Source: Chthoniobacteraceae bacterium
Lineage (GTDB): Bacteria; Verrucomicrobiota; Verrucomicrobiia; Chthoniobacterales; Chthoniobacteraceae
DNA: 64,000 bases
Assembly (NCBI GenBank): GCA_028293625.1
Contig: JAQGOL010000037.1
Span: 1-64,000 of the forward strand
Direction of reading: 5' to 3'
Both the position numbers and the translations under genes were made by a program. Below are positions 16,298-25,795 of this stretch, piece after piece. A model generated the notes under the pieces. That model saw nothing but the letters and a program-made list of their open reading frames with translations, searched no databases and was not told the DNA's origin. Each line of letters starts with the position of its first letter. Position 1 is the stretch's first letter.

Positions 16298-18250
16298 ATG
16301 ATGGATTGGATTGTCCATCGCATTTACCGCGGCCTATCCGCGGTTGCCCGGGCATTGTCCCTTGAATTCTGCTGCATGGCGGGCGGATGGCTCGGCTTGC
16401 TTTTTTATTACCTGCTTCCCGGCTATCGCGCGCTGGCACGGCGCAATCTGCGGATTGCCTTTGGCTCTGAAAAATCCTCGCGGCAAATTCGGGCAATCGC
16501 GAGGGACCATTTCAGGACGCTCGGATCAAATCTGCTTGCAGGCCTCAAAATTGCGCACCTTTCCCGGGACGAAATCCTTGCCATCGTCACGGTAGAAGGC
16601 GGCGAGTTCCTCGAAAAAACAATCGGCGAAGGACGCGGATTTGTAGGCGTGATCAGCCATCTGGGAAACTGGGAGCTGCTTTCCCAAGTCTCCCTCATGG
16701 TATTCGGATGCCCGGGCGGCGCGGTCTATCAGCGGCTTGGCAATCCGCTTATGGATGCCGAGGTGCGTGAAAGCCGGGCCCGGCTCGGAGTGGAACTTTA
16801 CGAACGCAAGGAGGGATTCCAGAACGCGATCCAAATGCTGCGCAACGGCGGCGCCGTGGGAGTGCTGGTCGATCAACACGCCGGGGATGCCGGTGTCTGG
16901 TGTCCGTTTTTCGGGCGGCTTGCCTCCACGTCGCCGCTGGCCGCGACCCTTGCCTTGCGCACCGGGGCGGCGCTCCTGCCGATGGCGGTATTTTCCGATG
17001 GGCCGGGCCGTTGGCGAATGATCGTTGAACCGCCGATCCAGCCGGTCTCACGTGATGCCGGGCAGGTCACTGCGCAAATCAACCGGGTGCTCGAAAAGCA
17101 GATCCGGCATCAACCGGCCGACTGGTTCTGGGTCCATAATCGCTGGAAAACTCCGCGGCCGAAGTTTCTTCTGGCGACCTACAAACGCGGCGTCGTCAAG
17201 GAATTGGAAGAAGCTCCTTCGGATCCTAAAAGAACACATTTCGAGATTCTGATCCGTGCAAGCAATTGGCTGGGGGACGCCGTGATGAGCATGCCGGCAA
17301 TCCGGGCCATTAAAAATGGACGGCCCGATGCGCGGGTTACGATCCTCACGCCCGCCAAGCTGGCCGATTATTGGCGGGCAGTAAATGACGTGGATGAAGT
17401 GATCTGCATTGAGCCAGCCGACAGCGTTTTTAGCGTCGCGGCAAAGATTCGTGACCGCTTTGATGCTGCGATCGTTTTCCCCAATTCGTTGCGCACAGCG
17501 CTGGAGCCGTTCCTGGCCGGGATACCACGACGCGTTGGTTATCCGGGACACCACCGATCAGCGCTTCTCAACCAGATTCCGCGTCAAAAGAAAAAGCGTG
17601 CCAAGCAGGCGGCACCCGTCCGGAACCAGGTACACCATTATCTGGCATTGGCGGAGTTTGTTGGCGCTGACATCGAAAATGCGCTCACACTCCCTCCTCG
17701 CCCAGTGCGTCCCGCCAGCAACAAGCCGGTGATCGGACTCTGCCCCGGCGCGGAGTACGGCGGCGCGAAACGGTGGCTGCCGGAACGCTTTGCCAAGGTG
17801 ATGAGCCAGGTGCATGAAAAGCATGGCTGCGAATGGAAACTTTTCGGCGTTGAAAAAGACCGCCCGGTGGCCGCCCGGATCCTCCGTGAAGCAGCCGTTC
17901 CGTGCGTTGATCTGATTGGCAAAACGACCCTTGCTGATCTGATAGCGCAATTACAAACCTGCGATTTGCTTTTAACCAATGACACGGGAACGATGCATCT
18001 GGCCGGATCGCTCGGGGTGCCGGTCGTCGCGCTTTTTGGATCGACCGATCCGGGACTGACCGGTCCGCTTGGAAGCGGGCATACTTTGCTGCGTCATCCT
18101 GTTGAATGCAGCCCGTGTTTTCTGCGCGAATGCCCGATTGATTTTCGCTGCATGAAAGCGATTGGCATCGAGGAAGTCGTCGCGGCGATTGAGTCGACGC
18201 TTGCGGCGCAACACCGCGACTCGATTCCGTCCGCCGCCGGTCTGGGTTGA
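16298..18250 (+). CDS. fused lipid A acyltransferase - LPS heptosyltransferase (650 aa)
   Basis: Residues 1-~300 are an LpxL/HtrB-family late acyltransferase: YYLLPGYRALARRNLRIAFG, the catalytic H-x4-E in ISHLGNWELLSQ, and GVLVDQHAGDAGVWCPFFGR. From ~320 a GT9 heptosyltransferase (RfaF/WaaF type) follows: ILIRASNWLGDAVMSMPAIR, VIGLCPGAEYGGAKRWLPER, LLLTNDTGTMHLAGSLGVPV and VALFGSTDPGLTGPLG, with the Cys-rich C-terminal HPVECSPCFLRECPIDFRCM of WaaF. The two would modify lipid A and add heptose to the inner core at the cytoplasmic face. No stop or frameshift lies between the domains. The frame opens at 16253; MMDW at 16298 matches the usual acyltransferase start. Confidence 0.88.
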   Translation: MMDWIVHRIYRGLSAVARALSLEFCCMAGGWLGLLFYYLLPGYRALARRNLRIAFGSEKSSRQIRAIARDHFRTLGSNLLAGLKIAHLSRDEILAIVTVEGGEFLEKTIGEGRGFVGVISHLGNWELLSQVSLMVFGCPGGAVYQRLGNPLMDAEVRESRARLGVELYERKEGFQNAIQMLRNGGAVGVLVDQHAGDAGVWCPFFGRLASTSPLAATLALRTGAALLPMAVFSDGPGRWRMIVEPPIQPVSRDAGQVTAQINRVLEKQIRHQPADWFWVHNRWKTPRPKFLLATYKRGVVKELEEAPSDPKRTHFEILIRASNWLGDAVMSMPAIRAIKNGRPDARVTILTPAKLADYWRAVNDVDEVICIEPADSVFSVAAKIRDRFDAAIVFPNSLRTALEPFLAGIPRRVGYPGHHRSALLNQIPRQKKKRAKQAAPVRNQVHHYLALAEFVGADIENALTLPPRPVRPASNKPVIGLCPGAEYGGAKRWLPERFAKVMSQVHEKHGCEWKLFGVEKDRPVAARILREAAVPCVDLIGKTTLADLIAQLQTCDLLLTNDTGTMHLAGSLGVPVVALFGSTDPGLTGPLGSGHTLLRHPVECSPCFLRECPIDFRCMKAIGIEEVVAAIESTLAAQHRDSIPSAAGLG

Positions 18251-18289
18251 ACGAAAACCACCTTCGGCAGTCTCACAAACTCACAAAAA

Positions 18290-19276
18290 ATGTCCACCAC
18301 CCAGGAACTCACCCAACAGGTCAAAGAACACAGTCATTGGATCGCGCCGTTGCAGAACGAAATCGCGAGGGTTGTCGTTGGCCAGAAGTATTTGATTGAA
18401 GGCTTGCTGACCGGCCTGCTTACCAACGGGCACGTCCTGCTGGAGGGTGTCCCTGGCCTGGCTAAAACGCTCACGGTCAAGACGCTTTCCTGCTGCATTG
18501 CGACCGGTTTCCAGCGCATCCAGTTCACGCCCGACCTGTTGCCGGCCGATCTGATCGGCACGCTGATTTACAATCCGCGAAGTGGAGAGTTCACAACCAA
18601 GCGCGGCCCGCTGTTCTCAAATTTGATTCTCGCGGATGAAATTAATCGGGCGCCTGCCAAGGTTCAAAGCGCGCTGCTGGAAGCGATGCAGGAACGCCAG
18701 GTGACGATCGGCGATCAGACCTACAAGCTGGCCGACCCGTTCCTGGTTCTTGCCACTCAGAACCCGCTTGAACAGGAGGGCACCTATCAGCTGCCCGAAG
18801 CGCAGCTTGACCGTTTTATGCTGAAGCTGCATGTCGGCTATCCAAGCAAGTCGGAAGAACGCGCCATCCTTGACCTGATGGGCACCAGCACGCCGAAGCT
18901 CAATGTAAGCGCGGTGATTGAGCCTGCGGATATTCTCAAGGCTCGCGCCCTGGTAAACGAGATTTACGTCGATGACCGGGTCAAGGATTACATCGTGGAC
19001 GTGGTGTTTGCCACACGCGAGCCCGCCAGTTACAAGCTCAAGCTCGACGGCATGATCCGCTACGGCGCCTCGCCACGCGCCACCATCGCCCTGACATTGG
19101 CCGCCCGCGCCCGCGCTTTTATTGCCGGCCGCGGTTATGTCACCCCGCAGGATGTGAAAAATGTCGGACCCGACGTGTTGCGCCATCGGGTGATGGTCAG
19201 CTACGAGGCCGAAGCCGAGGAAGTAACCAGCGAGTCGATCATTGAGCGGATCTTTGCCGGGCTCCCCGTGCCTTGA
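18290..19276 (+). CDS. MoxR-family AAA+ ATPase (328 aa)
   Basis: Walker A variant in LLEGVPGLAKTLTVKTLSC, Walker B LILADEINRAPAKVQSALLE, then the MoxR hallmark EAMQERQVTIGDQTYKLADP and ATQNPLEQEGTYQLPEAQLD with sensor 1 Asn. MoxR ATPases act as chaperones that work with VWA-domain proteins; the following genes encode DUF58 and VWA proteins of the Bat set. First gene of a same-strand cluster reaching 27309. Confidence 0.93.
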   Translation: MSTTQELTQQVKEHSHWIAPLQNEIARVVVGQKYLIEGLLTGLLTNGHVLLEGVPGLAKTLTVKTLSCCIATGFQRIQFTPDLLPADLIGTLIYNPRSGEFTTKRGPLFSNLILADEINRAPAKVQSALLEAMQERQVTIGDQTYKLADPFLVLATQNPLEQEGTYQLPEAQLDRFMLKLHVGYPSKSEERAILDLMGTSTPKLNVSAVIEPADILKARALVNEIYVDDRVKDYIVDVVFATREPASYKLKLDGMIRYGASPRATIALTLAARARAFIAGRGYVTPQDVKNVGPDVLRHRVMVSYEAEAEEVTSESIIERIFAGLPVP

Positions 19277-19320
19277 CCGATGATCAGCTCTAAAAAAACG
19301 CCTATTCGAGGCACGGCCGG

Positions 19321-20232
19321 TTGCCGGTATCGCGAAAACTGCTGATGGAAAACGCACGCGCCATTCTGAAAAAAATCCAGCGGCTCGAATTAAAGACGCG
19401 CGGGATTGTCGATGCCGTTTTTTCGGGGCAATACCGCAGCGTTTTCAAGGGACGCGGAATGAACTTTGAGGAGGTGCGCGAATACCAGCCAGGCGACGAG
19501 GTGCGCACCATTGATTGGAACGTGACGGCGCGATACGGCGATGCGTATGTGAAAAAATTCACCGAGGAGCGCGAATTGACCGTCGTGCTGGTTGTTGATG
19601 TGAGCGCCTCCGGCAACTTCGGCAGTGTTGATCTGAGCAAACGCGAATTGGCGGCCGAAGTGGCCTGCCTATTTGCGTTCAGCGCGATTCGCAATAATGA
19701 TAAAGTCGGGCTCCTGCTTTTCTCGGATCACACCGAGCTGTTTATCGCGCCGAAAAAGGGCCGCCGCCACACATTGCGTCTTATCCGTGAAATCCTTTAT
19801 TTCGAGCCGTCGGGAAAAGGGACGGATCCGGCCGGGGCATTAAGTTATCTCAACAAAATTGTGCATCACCGCTCCGTGGTGTTTTTAATCTCCGACTTTC
19901 AGGCGCCCGACTTCACAAAAGAACTTTCGATCACGAGCCGGCGCCACGATCTGATTGCCATCCCCATTGTCGATCCCCACGAGGAATCGCTCCCCGACGT
20001 CGGGCGTGTGACCCTTGAAGACGCCGAGACCGGTGAGCAGCTTGAAGTCGACACTTCCGATCACCGCGCGCGCTCAGCTTATTCGGATGCGGTGCAAAGG
20101 CGCAAAACCATTCAACTTCGCGAGTTCCGCAAACAGCGCATCGACACGATCTCGCTTCGCACCCACGAAGATTACCTTCCCGCGTTGCGGGCGTTTTTTA
20201 AAAATCGTGAACGCCGGATGATGATCCGATGA
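19321..20232 (+). CDS. DUF58-domain protein (303 aa or slightly shorter)
   Basis: DUF58 (VWA-like) signature: GRGMNFEEVREYQPGDEVRT followed by IDWNVTARYGDAYVKKFTEE, then a VWA-type fold whose metal site is DVSASGNFGS in place of the usual DxSxS. No membrane segments. It works with MoxR in complexes of unclear substrate. The frame starts at 19321, but an ATG at 19345 (MENARAILKKIQ) is equally likely. Its stop overlaps the next start (ATGA). Confidence 0.9.
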   Translation: MPVSRKLLMENARAILKKIQRLELKTRGIVDAVFSGQYRSVFKGRGMNFEEVREYQPGDEVRTIDWNVTARYGDAYVKKFTEERELTVVLVVDVSASGNFGSVDLSKRELAAEVACLFAFSAIRNNDKVGLLLFSDHTELFIAPKKGRRHTLRLIREILYFEPSGKGTDPAGALSYLNKIVHHRSVVFLISDFQAPDFTKELSITSRRHDLIAIPIVDPHEESLPDVGRVTLEDAETGEQLEVDTSDHRARSAYSDAVQRRKTIQLREFRKQRIDTISLRTHEDYLPALRAFFKNRERRMMIR

Positions 20233-20855
20233 AAAAAACTCCCGTTCGATCCTTCTTAAAACGCGGCAGCGAGAGAGTTATTGGGTTGGCCTGGATGCTG
20301 CTTTTAGCATGCGCTGCGTCGGCGGCTCTCACTACCACCCCTGGTCCCCCCTCTGACGGGTCGCCGACGCCTCCCGAAATTCGCGATATCGCGCCGCCCA
20401 TCGACGTATTCCCCTACCCGCCGTGGATGGTTGCCGGCGCTGCCGCACTGGCGCTCCTCATCGTTGTTCTCGCAATCGTGCTTCTGGTCAGGTGGATGCG
20501 CAATCAGCCACCGCCACCGTCGTTAAGTCCGCGTGAGGTGGCTTTAAAAGAACTGCGCGCGTTGGAAAATCAGGTCGCCGAGATGGAACCTTACGCTTTC
20601 AGCATCGCGGTTTCTGAAGTGCTCCGGCGTTTTATCGGACGGCATTATGGTTTGCAGGCGCTGCGCCAGACATCGCCCGAATTTCTCGCGGCGGTCGCCA
20701 TCTCTCGCAGGTTCTCCGAAGAAGAGCGTGTGCTGCTGAGCGGGTTTTTGGAAAAGTGCGATATGATCAAATTTGCGCGCATCGGCGCTACGCGTGATGA
20801 GAGCGGCACACTGCTTGGAAGCGCGATGGCATTCGTCGAAGGAGCCCGGGGATGA
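20229..20855 (+). CDS. DUF4381-like membrane protein of the Bat cluster (208 aa)
   Basis: An N-terminal hydrophobic segment (WMLLLACAASAALTTTPGP) that could be a signal, a Pro-rich region with the conserved-looking EIRDIAPPIDVFPYPPW, one strong membrane helix at ~62-86 (GAAALALLIVVLAIVLLVRW), and a helical cytoplasmic domain (LRRFIGRHYGLQALRQTSPE, LLSGFLEKCDMIKFARIG). This is the small single-pass protein usually found between DUF58 and BatA genes. It overlaps both neighbours by 4 bp, indicating translational coupling. Confidence 0.75.
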   Translation: MKKTPVRSFLKRGSERVIGLAWMLLLACAASAALTTTPGPPSDGSPTPPEIRDIAPPIDVFPYPPWMVAGAAALALLIVVLAIVLLVRWMRNQPPPPSLSPREVALKELRALENQVAEMEPYAFSIAVSEVLRRFIGRHYGLQALRQTSPEFLAAVAISRRFSEEERVLLSGFLEKCDMIKFARIGATRDESGTLLGSAMAFVEGARG

Positions 20856-21886
20856 GTTTTTTCCACCTCGAGACCCTGACGTTTGGCCACCCATGGGCGC
20901 TCGCGCTTCTGGCGCTTTTGCCGGTTCTGGCATGGCTGCGCGGTAAACAAGGGAGCGCGCCGGCCATCGTTTTTTCTTCGTTGCGGCCATTGCGCGCCAT
21001 GGGACGGCCTCGAAAATCGCGCGCCGGTTCGCTGCTGCTCGGTTTCCTATTGCTGGCGCTCGCATTGCTGATTATCGCCCTCGCACGGCCGCGCCTGGGG
21101 AAAACGATCAGCCATGTGGAAGCGAGCGGGATCGACATCATGCTCGCGCTCGACGTCTCCTCCTCGATGATTGCCGAGGACTTCACCATCGGCGGCGAAC
21201 GGGTCAACCGGCTCGACGCGGTCAAGGATGTCACGGAGAAATTCATCAAGGCGCGGCCGAGCGATCGGATCGGGATCGTGGCATTTGCCGCGCATCCGTT
21301 TTTGGTTAGCCCATTGACCCTCGACCACGATTGGCTGCTTCAAAATCTTGAACGGGTAAAGCTGGCGCGGATTCAGGACCGCAATCTGGAGGATGGCACG
21401 GCGATCGGTTCGGCCATTGCGTCGAGTTCAAACCGGCTTAAGGAGCGGGAAGCCAAAAGCAAAATCGTGGTGCTGCTCACCGACGGCGATAACAATGCCG
21501 GAAAAGTGCCGCCGTTAACGGCCGCCGAAGCGGCCAAGGCCCTGGGAATCAAGGTCTACACCATCGGCGCGGGAACACGTGGCAAGGCGCCCGTGCCTGT
21601 TTACGATCGCTTTGGGCGGAAGTTCTACGAACAGCACGACGTCACCGTGGATGAAGAAACGCTGACAAAAATCGCGAAGATTGCCGATGGCCAATACTTT
21701 CGGGCAACAGACTCCAAGTCACTGGCGCAGATCTTTAATCAGATCGACAAACTCGAAAAATCGACCATCGAGATGAACCATTACACCCAATATAGAGATT
21801 TGTTTGCGTGGTTCCTGGCATTCGGACTCGCGGTGATGACGGTAGACATCCTGCTCGCACAGACCTTGTTCAGGAGGTTGCCATGA
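20852..21886 (+). CDS. batA: BatA-type VWA-domain membrane protein (344 aa)
   Basis: Two N-terminal hydrophobic segments (HPWALALLALLPVLAWLRGK and LLLGFLLLALALLIIALARP), then a periplasmic von Willebrand A domain with an intact MIDAS motif (LALDVSSSMIAEDF, Thr and Asp downstream in TDGDNNAG), and a C-terminal membrane helix (DLFAWFLAFGLAVMTVDILL). The order of helices and the start FGHPWALALL are typical of BatA. The Bat proteins were named for aerotolerance in Bacteroides; the actual biochemical role is unclear. Overlaps neighbours on both sides. Confidence 0.9.
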   Translation: MSFFHLETLTFGHPWALALLALLPVLAWLRGKQGSAPAIVFSSLRPLRAMGRPRKSRAGSLLLGFLLLALALLIIALARPRLGKTISHVEASGIDIMLALDVSSSMIAEDFTIGGERVNRLDAVKDVTEKFIKARPSDRIGIVAFAAHPFLVSPLTLDHDWLLQNLERVKLARIQDRNLEDGTAIGSAIASSSNRLKEREAKSKIVVLLTDGDNNAGKVPPLTAAEAAKALGIKVYTIGAGTRGKAPVPVYDRFGRKFYEQHDVTVDEETLTKIAKIADGQYFRATDSKSLAQIFNQIDKLEKSTIEMNHYTQYRDLFAWFLAFGLAVMTVDILLAQTLFRRLP

Positions 21887-23931
21887 CGTTTGGAGAACCG
21901 CTTTGGTTTTGGGCATTTGCGCTTTTGCCGCTGCTTTTTTTGCTTTTTCTGAACAATGAGCGCAAGCGTTTGAAACTGATCCGCCAGCTGGTGGCGGCCC
22001 GGCTTCAGGACCGGCTCGCGGGCTCGGTGAGCGTTGGCAAACGGCGATTGCGTTTTTTTCTGCTCCTGGCCGGGATCGCCTGCGTCATCACAGCTTTGAC
22101 TCAGCCGCGCAATGGTTACGACTGGACCCAGACCAAACGCAAGGGACGCGACATCCTCATCGCCATCGACACCTCGCGCAGCATGCTTGCAACCGATCTG
22201 GCGCCGGACCGGCTCACCCGCGCCAAACTCGCCGCGCAGGATCTCATTTCCCAGCTCAGCGGCGATCGTGTCGGGCTCATCGCGTTCGCCGGCAATGCTT
22301 TTTTACAAGCGCCGCTTACCGTCGACTACAGCGCGGTGCTCGGGGCGCTTGAAGAGATTGATACCGAAATCATCCCTGAAGGCGGCACCAACATCGCCGC
22401 CGCCCTTCGAATTGCCGAGGACGCTTTTGGCAAGGGAGAAAGCGACCATCGCGCCGTCATTATTCTGACCGACGGCGAAGAGCTCGAGGACGAAGGAATC
22501 AAAGTTGCCGAAAGGCTCCACGGTTCGATCACCATTTTCACCATCGGCCTTGGGTCGCCCGAGGGGTCGCTTATTCCCCTGCCCGGCGGCCGCGGCGGCG
22601 AGTTTGTCAAAGATCTCGAAGGCCAGATCGTCAAAAGCCGCCTCGACGAAGAGCGCCTCTCTAAAATTGCGGAATTGACAGGCGGCTTTTATCTTCGGCT
22701 GCAAAATGGCATGGCTGATACCAGCCGGGTCGTTCGCGAAGGCCTTGGAAAAATGACCGAACACGATATTGACTCCAAACTATCCCGCCAGCCAATCGAA
22801 CGTTACGAATGGCCGCTGGGGGCCGGCATCGCTTTATTGGTTGCCTCGATGCTTGTAGGAGAACGTCGCAATTCGCCTGGTCGCCGTATTGCCACGGCTT
22901 CCGCGGTGGCGGCGATTTTGCTCCTGCCATCGGGGGCGTGGGCGAAAAATTCCGGAGTCGAGGCGTACGAAAAAGAGGATTACAAAGGAGCGCTCGATAA
23001 GTTTTCCAGGCAGCTCAAGTTGCAGCCCAAATCCGAGGCGCTCCATTTTGATCTTGGAAGCGCCGCCTATAAGGCGGGCGATTTTGATAAGGCGCTCGAA
23101 TCGTTCAGCCGCGCGGTGACTTCTTCCGACCCACAGCTTCGCGCCAAGGCGGAATATAATCTTGGCAATACCCTTTACCAGCGCGGCGCCGCGCAGAAAC
23201 AAAAAGAGCCGAAAATTCAGGAATGGCAGAATGCGCTCCAGCATTATGAGGAAACGCTCAAGGCGCAGCCGAACAACAAAGATGCACAGTTTAATCGGGA
23301 CCTGATCAAGACCCTGATCGCCGACCTGAAAAAGGAGCCGCCGAAGGAAGACAAAAAAGACGAGAAGAAGGATAAGCAGGACGACAAGAAGGACGAGAAA
23401 AACGAAGACAAAAAGGAGCAAAAAAAGGACGGCAAGGACGATCCGAAAGACTCCAAAGACCAGAAGGGCGATCCAAAGGATGGACAGGATTCCAAGGATC
23501 CAAAGGATGGCCAGGACTCCAAGGATCCAAAGGATGGCCAAGACTCCAAGGATCAGAAGGGTGAGCCAAAGAATTCCAAGGATCAGGAGGGCAAGGAGGG
23601 CGGAAAAGACGACGCCAAGGAACAACCGGCTCCGGGGAATAAAGACTCCAGGGAAGGAGAAAAAAAGGACGCACCGCAACCGGGCGATCAGGCCGAGGAG
23701 AAAGACAAAAAACCGGAGGGCGAATTGAAGTCCGCTGGACAGGAAGGCGGACCGGAAAATGAACCGAGCGAAGCCGAGCAACAGGCGGCGGAAGAGGCCG
23801 CAGCAGCGGAAGGAAAGATGACCGAAAAACAGGCCAAAAACCTTCTTGAATCCCTTAAAAGCGAGGATAGGCGCGTGCAATTGCTGAAACCGAACCGCAA
23901 GAATCCCGGCCGGCCGCTCCGCGACTGGTAA
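21883..23931 (+). CDS. BatB/BatC-type protein: VWA + TPR + Lys/Asp-rich tail (682 aa)
   Basis: From the ATG at 21883 (4-bp overlap with batA): two membrane helices, a VWA domain with MIDAS (AIDTSRSMLATDLAPDRL; ILTDGEELED), a third helix (WPLGAGIALLVASMLVGE), and then a second hydrophobic stretch ending GAWAKNSG that may place the rest outside. TPR repeats follow (YEKEDYKGALDKFSRQLKLQ, LGSAAYKAGDFDKALESFSR) at ~370-480. Residues ~490-640 are an extreme Lys/Asp/Glu-rich low-complexity region with perfect PKDGQDSKD repeats. This joins BatB and BatC in one chain. The frame is open to 21808 but the ATG at 21883 fits the family. Confidence 0.88.
   Translation: MTFGEPLWFWAFALLPLLFLLFLNNERKRLKLIRQLVAARLQDRLAGSVSVGKRRLRFFLLLAGIACVITALTQPRNGYDWTQTKRKGRDILIAIDTSRSMLATDLAPDRLTRAKLAAQDLISQLSGDRVGLIAFAGNAFLQAPLTVDYSAVLGALEEIDTEIIPEGGTNIAAALRIAEDAFGKGESDHRAVIILTDGEELEDEGIKVAERLHGSITIFTIGLGSPEGSLIPLPGGRGGEFVKDLEGQIVKSRLDEERLSKIAELTGGFYLRLQNGMADTSRVVREGLGKMTEHDIDSKLSRQPIERYEWPLGAGIALLVASMLVGERRNSPGRRIATASAVAAILLLPSGAWAKNSGVEAYEKEDYKGALDKFSRQLKLQPKSEALHFDLGSAAYKAGDFDKALESFSRAVTSSDPQLRAKAEYNLGNTLYQRGAAQKQKEPKIQEWQNALQHYEETLKAQPNNKDAQFNRDLIKTLIADLKKEPPKEDKKDEKKDKQDDKKDEKNEDKKEQKKDGKDDPKDSKDQKGDPKDGQDSKDPKDGQDSKDPKDGQDSKDQKGEPKNSKDQEGKEGGKDDAKEQPAPGNKDSREGEKKDAPQPGDQAEEKDKKPEGELKSAGQEGGPENEPSEAEQQAAEEAAAAEGKMTEKQAKNLLESLKSEDRRVQLLKPNRKNPGRPLRDW
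23473..23553 (+). repeat. three 27-bp tandem repeats inside the Bat TPR gene
   Basis: Units at 23473-23499, 23500-23526 and 23527-23553 each encode PKDGQDSKD and differ by only one to three bases. They sit inside a longer Lys/Asp-rich segment (about 23330-23720) with degenerate copies of the same motif. Recent slippage expansion is likely. Confidence 0.85.
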
Positions 23932-23949
23932 CCAAACTGATCAAAACTC

Positions 23950-25752
23950 ATGACGCCGAACGTTTTAAATCCGAAATCGACCGGCACCTTTCGGAGGTGG
24001 TGGATCGCGGCAATAACCCTCTTTCTGCTCATACCCGCGCTCCATGCTGAAGCCGTTGCCACCGCCACGCTTTCTTCAAGCACCATGGCGGCCGGCGACT
24101 CTGTCCAGCTTGTGGTGTCCGTCGAAGGCGCATTAAAACTTCGACGGCCTACCCAAATCGATGCGCCCGGACTGGAGATTAATTTCCGCACCAGCTCCCA
24201 GCAAATGCAGAGCACCAACGGGCAAAGCTCGTTCCATTCCGAGTTGATCTTTACCGTGGAGGCGCAAACGCCTGGCTCGTATATCGTGCCGTCCATTGAA
24301 ATCACCGGGGACGGCAAAGTGCTGAAAACCGAACCAATCGCATTAACGGTGACCCCAGCGCCTGCCTCGGGAGGACAGGACCAGATGTTGTATGCCGAAG
24401 TGACTGTGGCGAAGACCAAAGCCTATCTTGGCGAGACGATCCCGGTGGAGTTGAAACTTTATATTGACAGCCGCGTCCGCTCGCAGTTGGAGCAGATGCC
24501 GACGCTTGAGGGCGATGGGTTTACTAAACAAAAGATGCCCGAACCAAGGCAGGAACAGGCGCGCCGTAACGGAAAAGACTACGTCGTGGTTGTTTTTCGA
24601 ACAGCGATTACGCCGAGCCGGGCGGGCAAACTGATAGTCGGTCCAGGCGAGGTGCCGATTGTTGCCCAGGTTCCTCAAGGGAGGCAGAACCGGTCGCGTT
24701 CAGGTTGGGAGGAACTGCTGCGGGAGACATTGTCCGACGACATATTTGCCCAGTCCAAAAGAATGGTGATTAAAGCGCCGGCGGTTGAACTTGATGTCAA
24801 GCCGCTCCCAGCTGCCGGAAGACCGAAAGATTTTTCAGGTGCGGTCGGCTCATTTAAGTTCTCTGCCACGGGCACTCCCAGGAAGGTCAAAGTCGGCGAT
24901 CCGATTACCATGAAACTGACCATTTCAGGCCGAGGCAACTTTGACAGGATCATGGCGCCGACAATTGAAAAGGCGGACGGTTGGCATGCATACCCGCCGA
25001 CCAGCGACTTTAAAATTGATAACGAGCTTGAAACAAGCGGCACCAAAACTTTCGAGATGGCGATCATCCCGGAAACCAAAAAATCGGCCATGCCGGTCCT
25101 TAGGTTCTCGTATTTTGATCCGCAGGATGAAAAATACGTGACGCTCTCCAGCGAAGCGAGCCCGCTGGACGTCGAGGAGGGAACAATCGCACCTCCCGCC
25201 CCGTCAACCGCAGCCGCCATCCCGGAGACTCCCCGTGCTGTGGTCCAGCCTGCTGACATTCTTGGATTAAATTACGACTTTGGCACGCCACGTTCCTCCT
25301 TTGAACCCCTCTACAACCGAAGAGGGTTCCTTATCGCACAAGCCCTGCCAGCGACCGCGCTGCTAATTTTCCTGGCGTCCAGGCTCCGGCGCCGCGACCA
25401 GTCCGCCGCGCGTCTCTCCGAGTTGCGGCGCGAAAAATTGCTTCTTTTAGCGAAGCTCAAAAAAGAACGCTCGCGGGCGGATTTTTTTGAGGATGCAGTC
25501 CGCATTATCCAGATGGACGCGTCACGAGTGATGGGCCGGCCGGCGCATACCATCGACGCGGCGGCAGCCACCATTGGGCGCGATCTGCCTGCGGATGTCG
25601 CGGACGGTATCCAGGAGATTTTCAGCACGCGCGCCGAGTTGCTCTATGCGGGAGTGGGTCACGATATCAGCCGGGAAACGCTTCAGGAAACCGAGCGGGA
25701 AAAGGTGGTGTCAATCCTGAGCCAGTTTGAAAAAAGCCATGGAAATTCCTAA
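23950..25752 (+). CDS. batD: BatD-family protein (600 aa)
   Basis: A signal peptide (RRWWIAAITLFLLIPALHAE), then a BatD-type periplasmic region: VATATLSSSTMAAGDSVQLV, TLEGDGFTKQKMPEPRQEQA, FRTAITPSRAGKLIVGPGEV, repeated beta-sandwich modules with 'KVKVGDPITMKLTISGRGNF', and a C-terminal membrane helix (FLIAQALPATALLIFLASRL) followed by a ~110-residue cytoplasmic helical tail. Typical BatD length and order. The function in the Bat complex is unresolved. The stop lies 43 bp before the chosen start of the next gene. Confidence 0.88.
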   Translation: MTPNVLNPKSTGTFRRWWIAAITLFLLIPALHAEAVATATLSSSTMAAGDSVQLVVSVEGALKLRRPTQIDAPGLEINFRTSSQQMQSTNGQSSFHSELIFTVEAQTPGSYIVPSIEITGDGKVLKTEPIALTVTPAPASGGQDQMLYAEVTVAKTKAYLGETIPVELKLYIDSRVRSQLEQMPTLEGDGFTKQKMPEPRQEQARRNGKDYVVVVFRTAITPSRAGKLIVGPGEVPIVAQVPQGRQNRSRSGWEELLRETLSDDIFAQSKRMVIKAPAVELDVKPLPAAGRPKDFSGAVGSFKFSATGTPRKVKVGDPITMKLTISGRGNFDRIMAPTIEKADGWHAYPPTSDFKIDNELETSGTKTFEMAIIPETKKSAMPVLRFSYFDPQDEKYVTLSSEASPLDVEEGTIAPPAPSTAAAIPETPRAVVQPADILGLNYDFGTPRSSFEPLYNRRGFLIAQALPATALLIFLASRLRRRDQSAARLSELRREKLLLLAKLKKERSRADFFEDAVRIIQMDASRVMGRPAHTIDAAAATIGRDLPADVADGIQEIFSTRAELLYAGVGHDISRETLQETEREKVVSILSQFEKSHGNS

Positions 25753-25795
25753 CTTCGTCCCCGCTTTCTGCAATGCAAAGCGCGCCGCTTTGGTT

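Noticed and set aside
23244-23880. Large minus-strand ORFs rich in Leu/Ile/Phe or Ser/Phe
   Set aside because: They are the complement of the Lys/Asp-rich Bat tract, which produces artificial hydrophobic translations.
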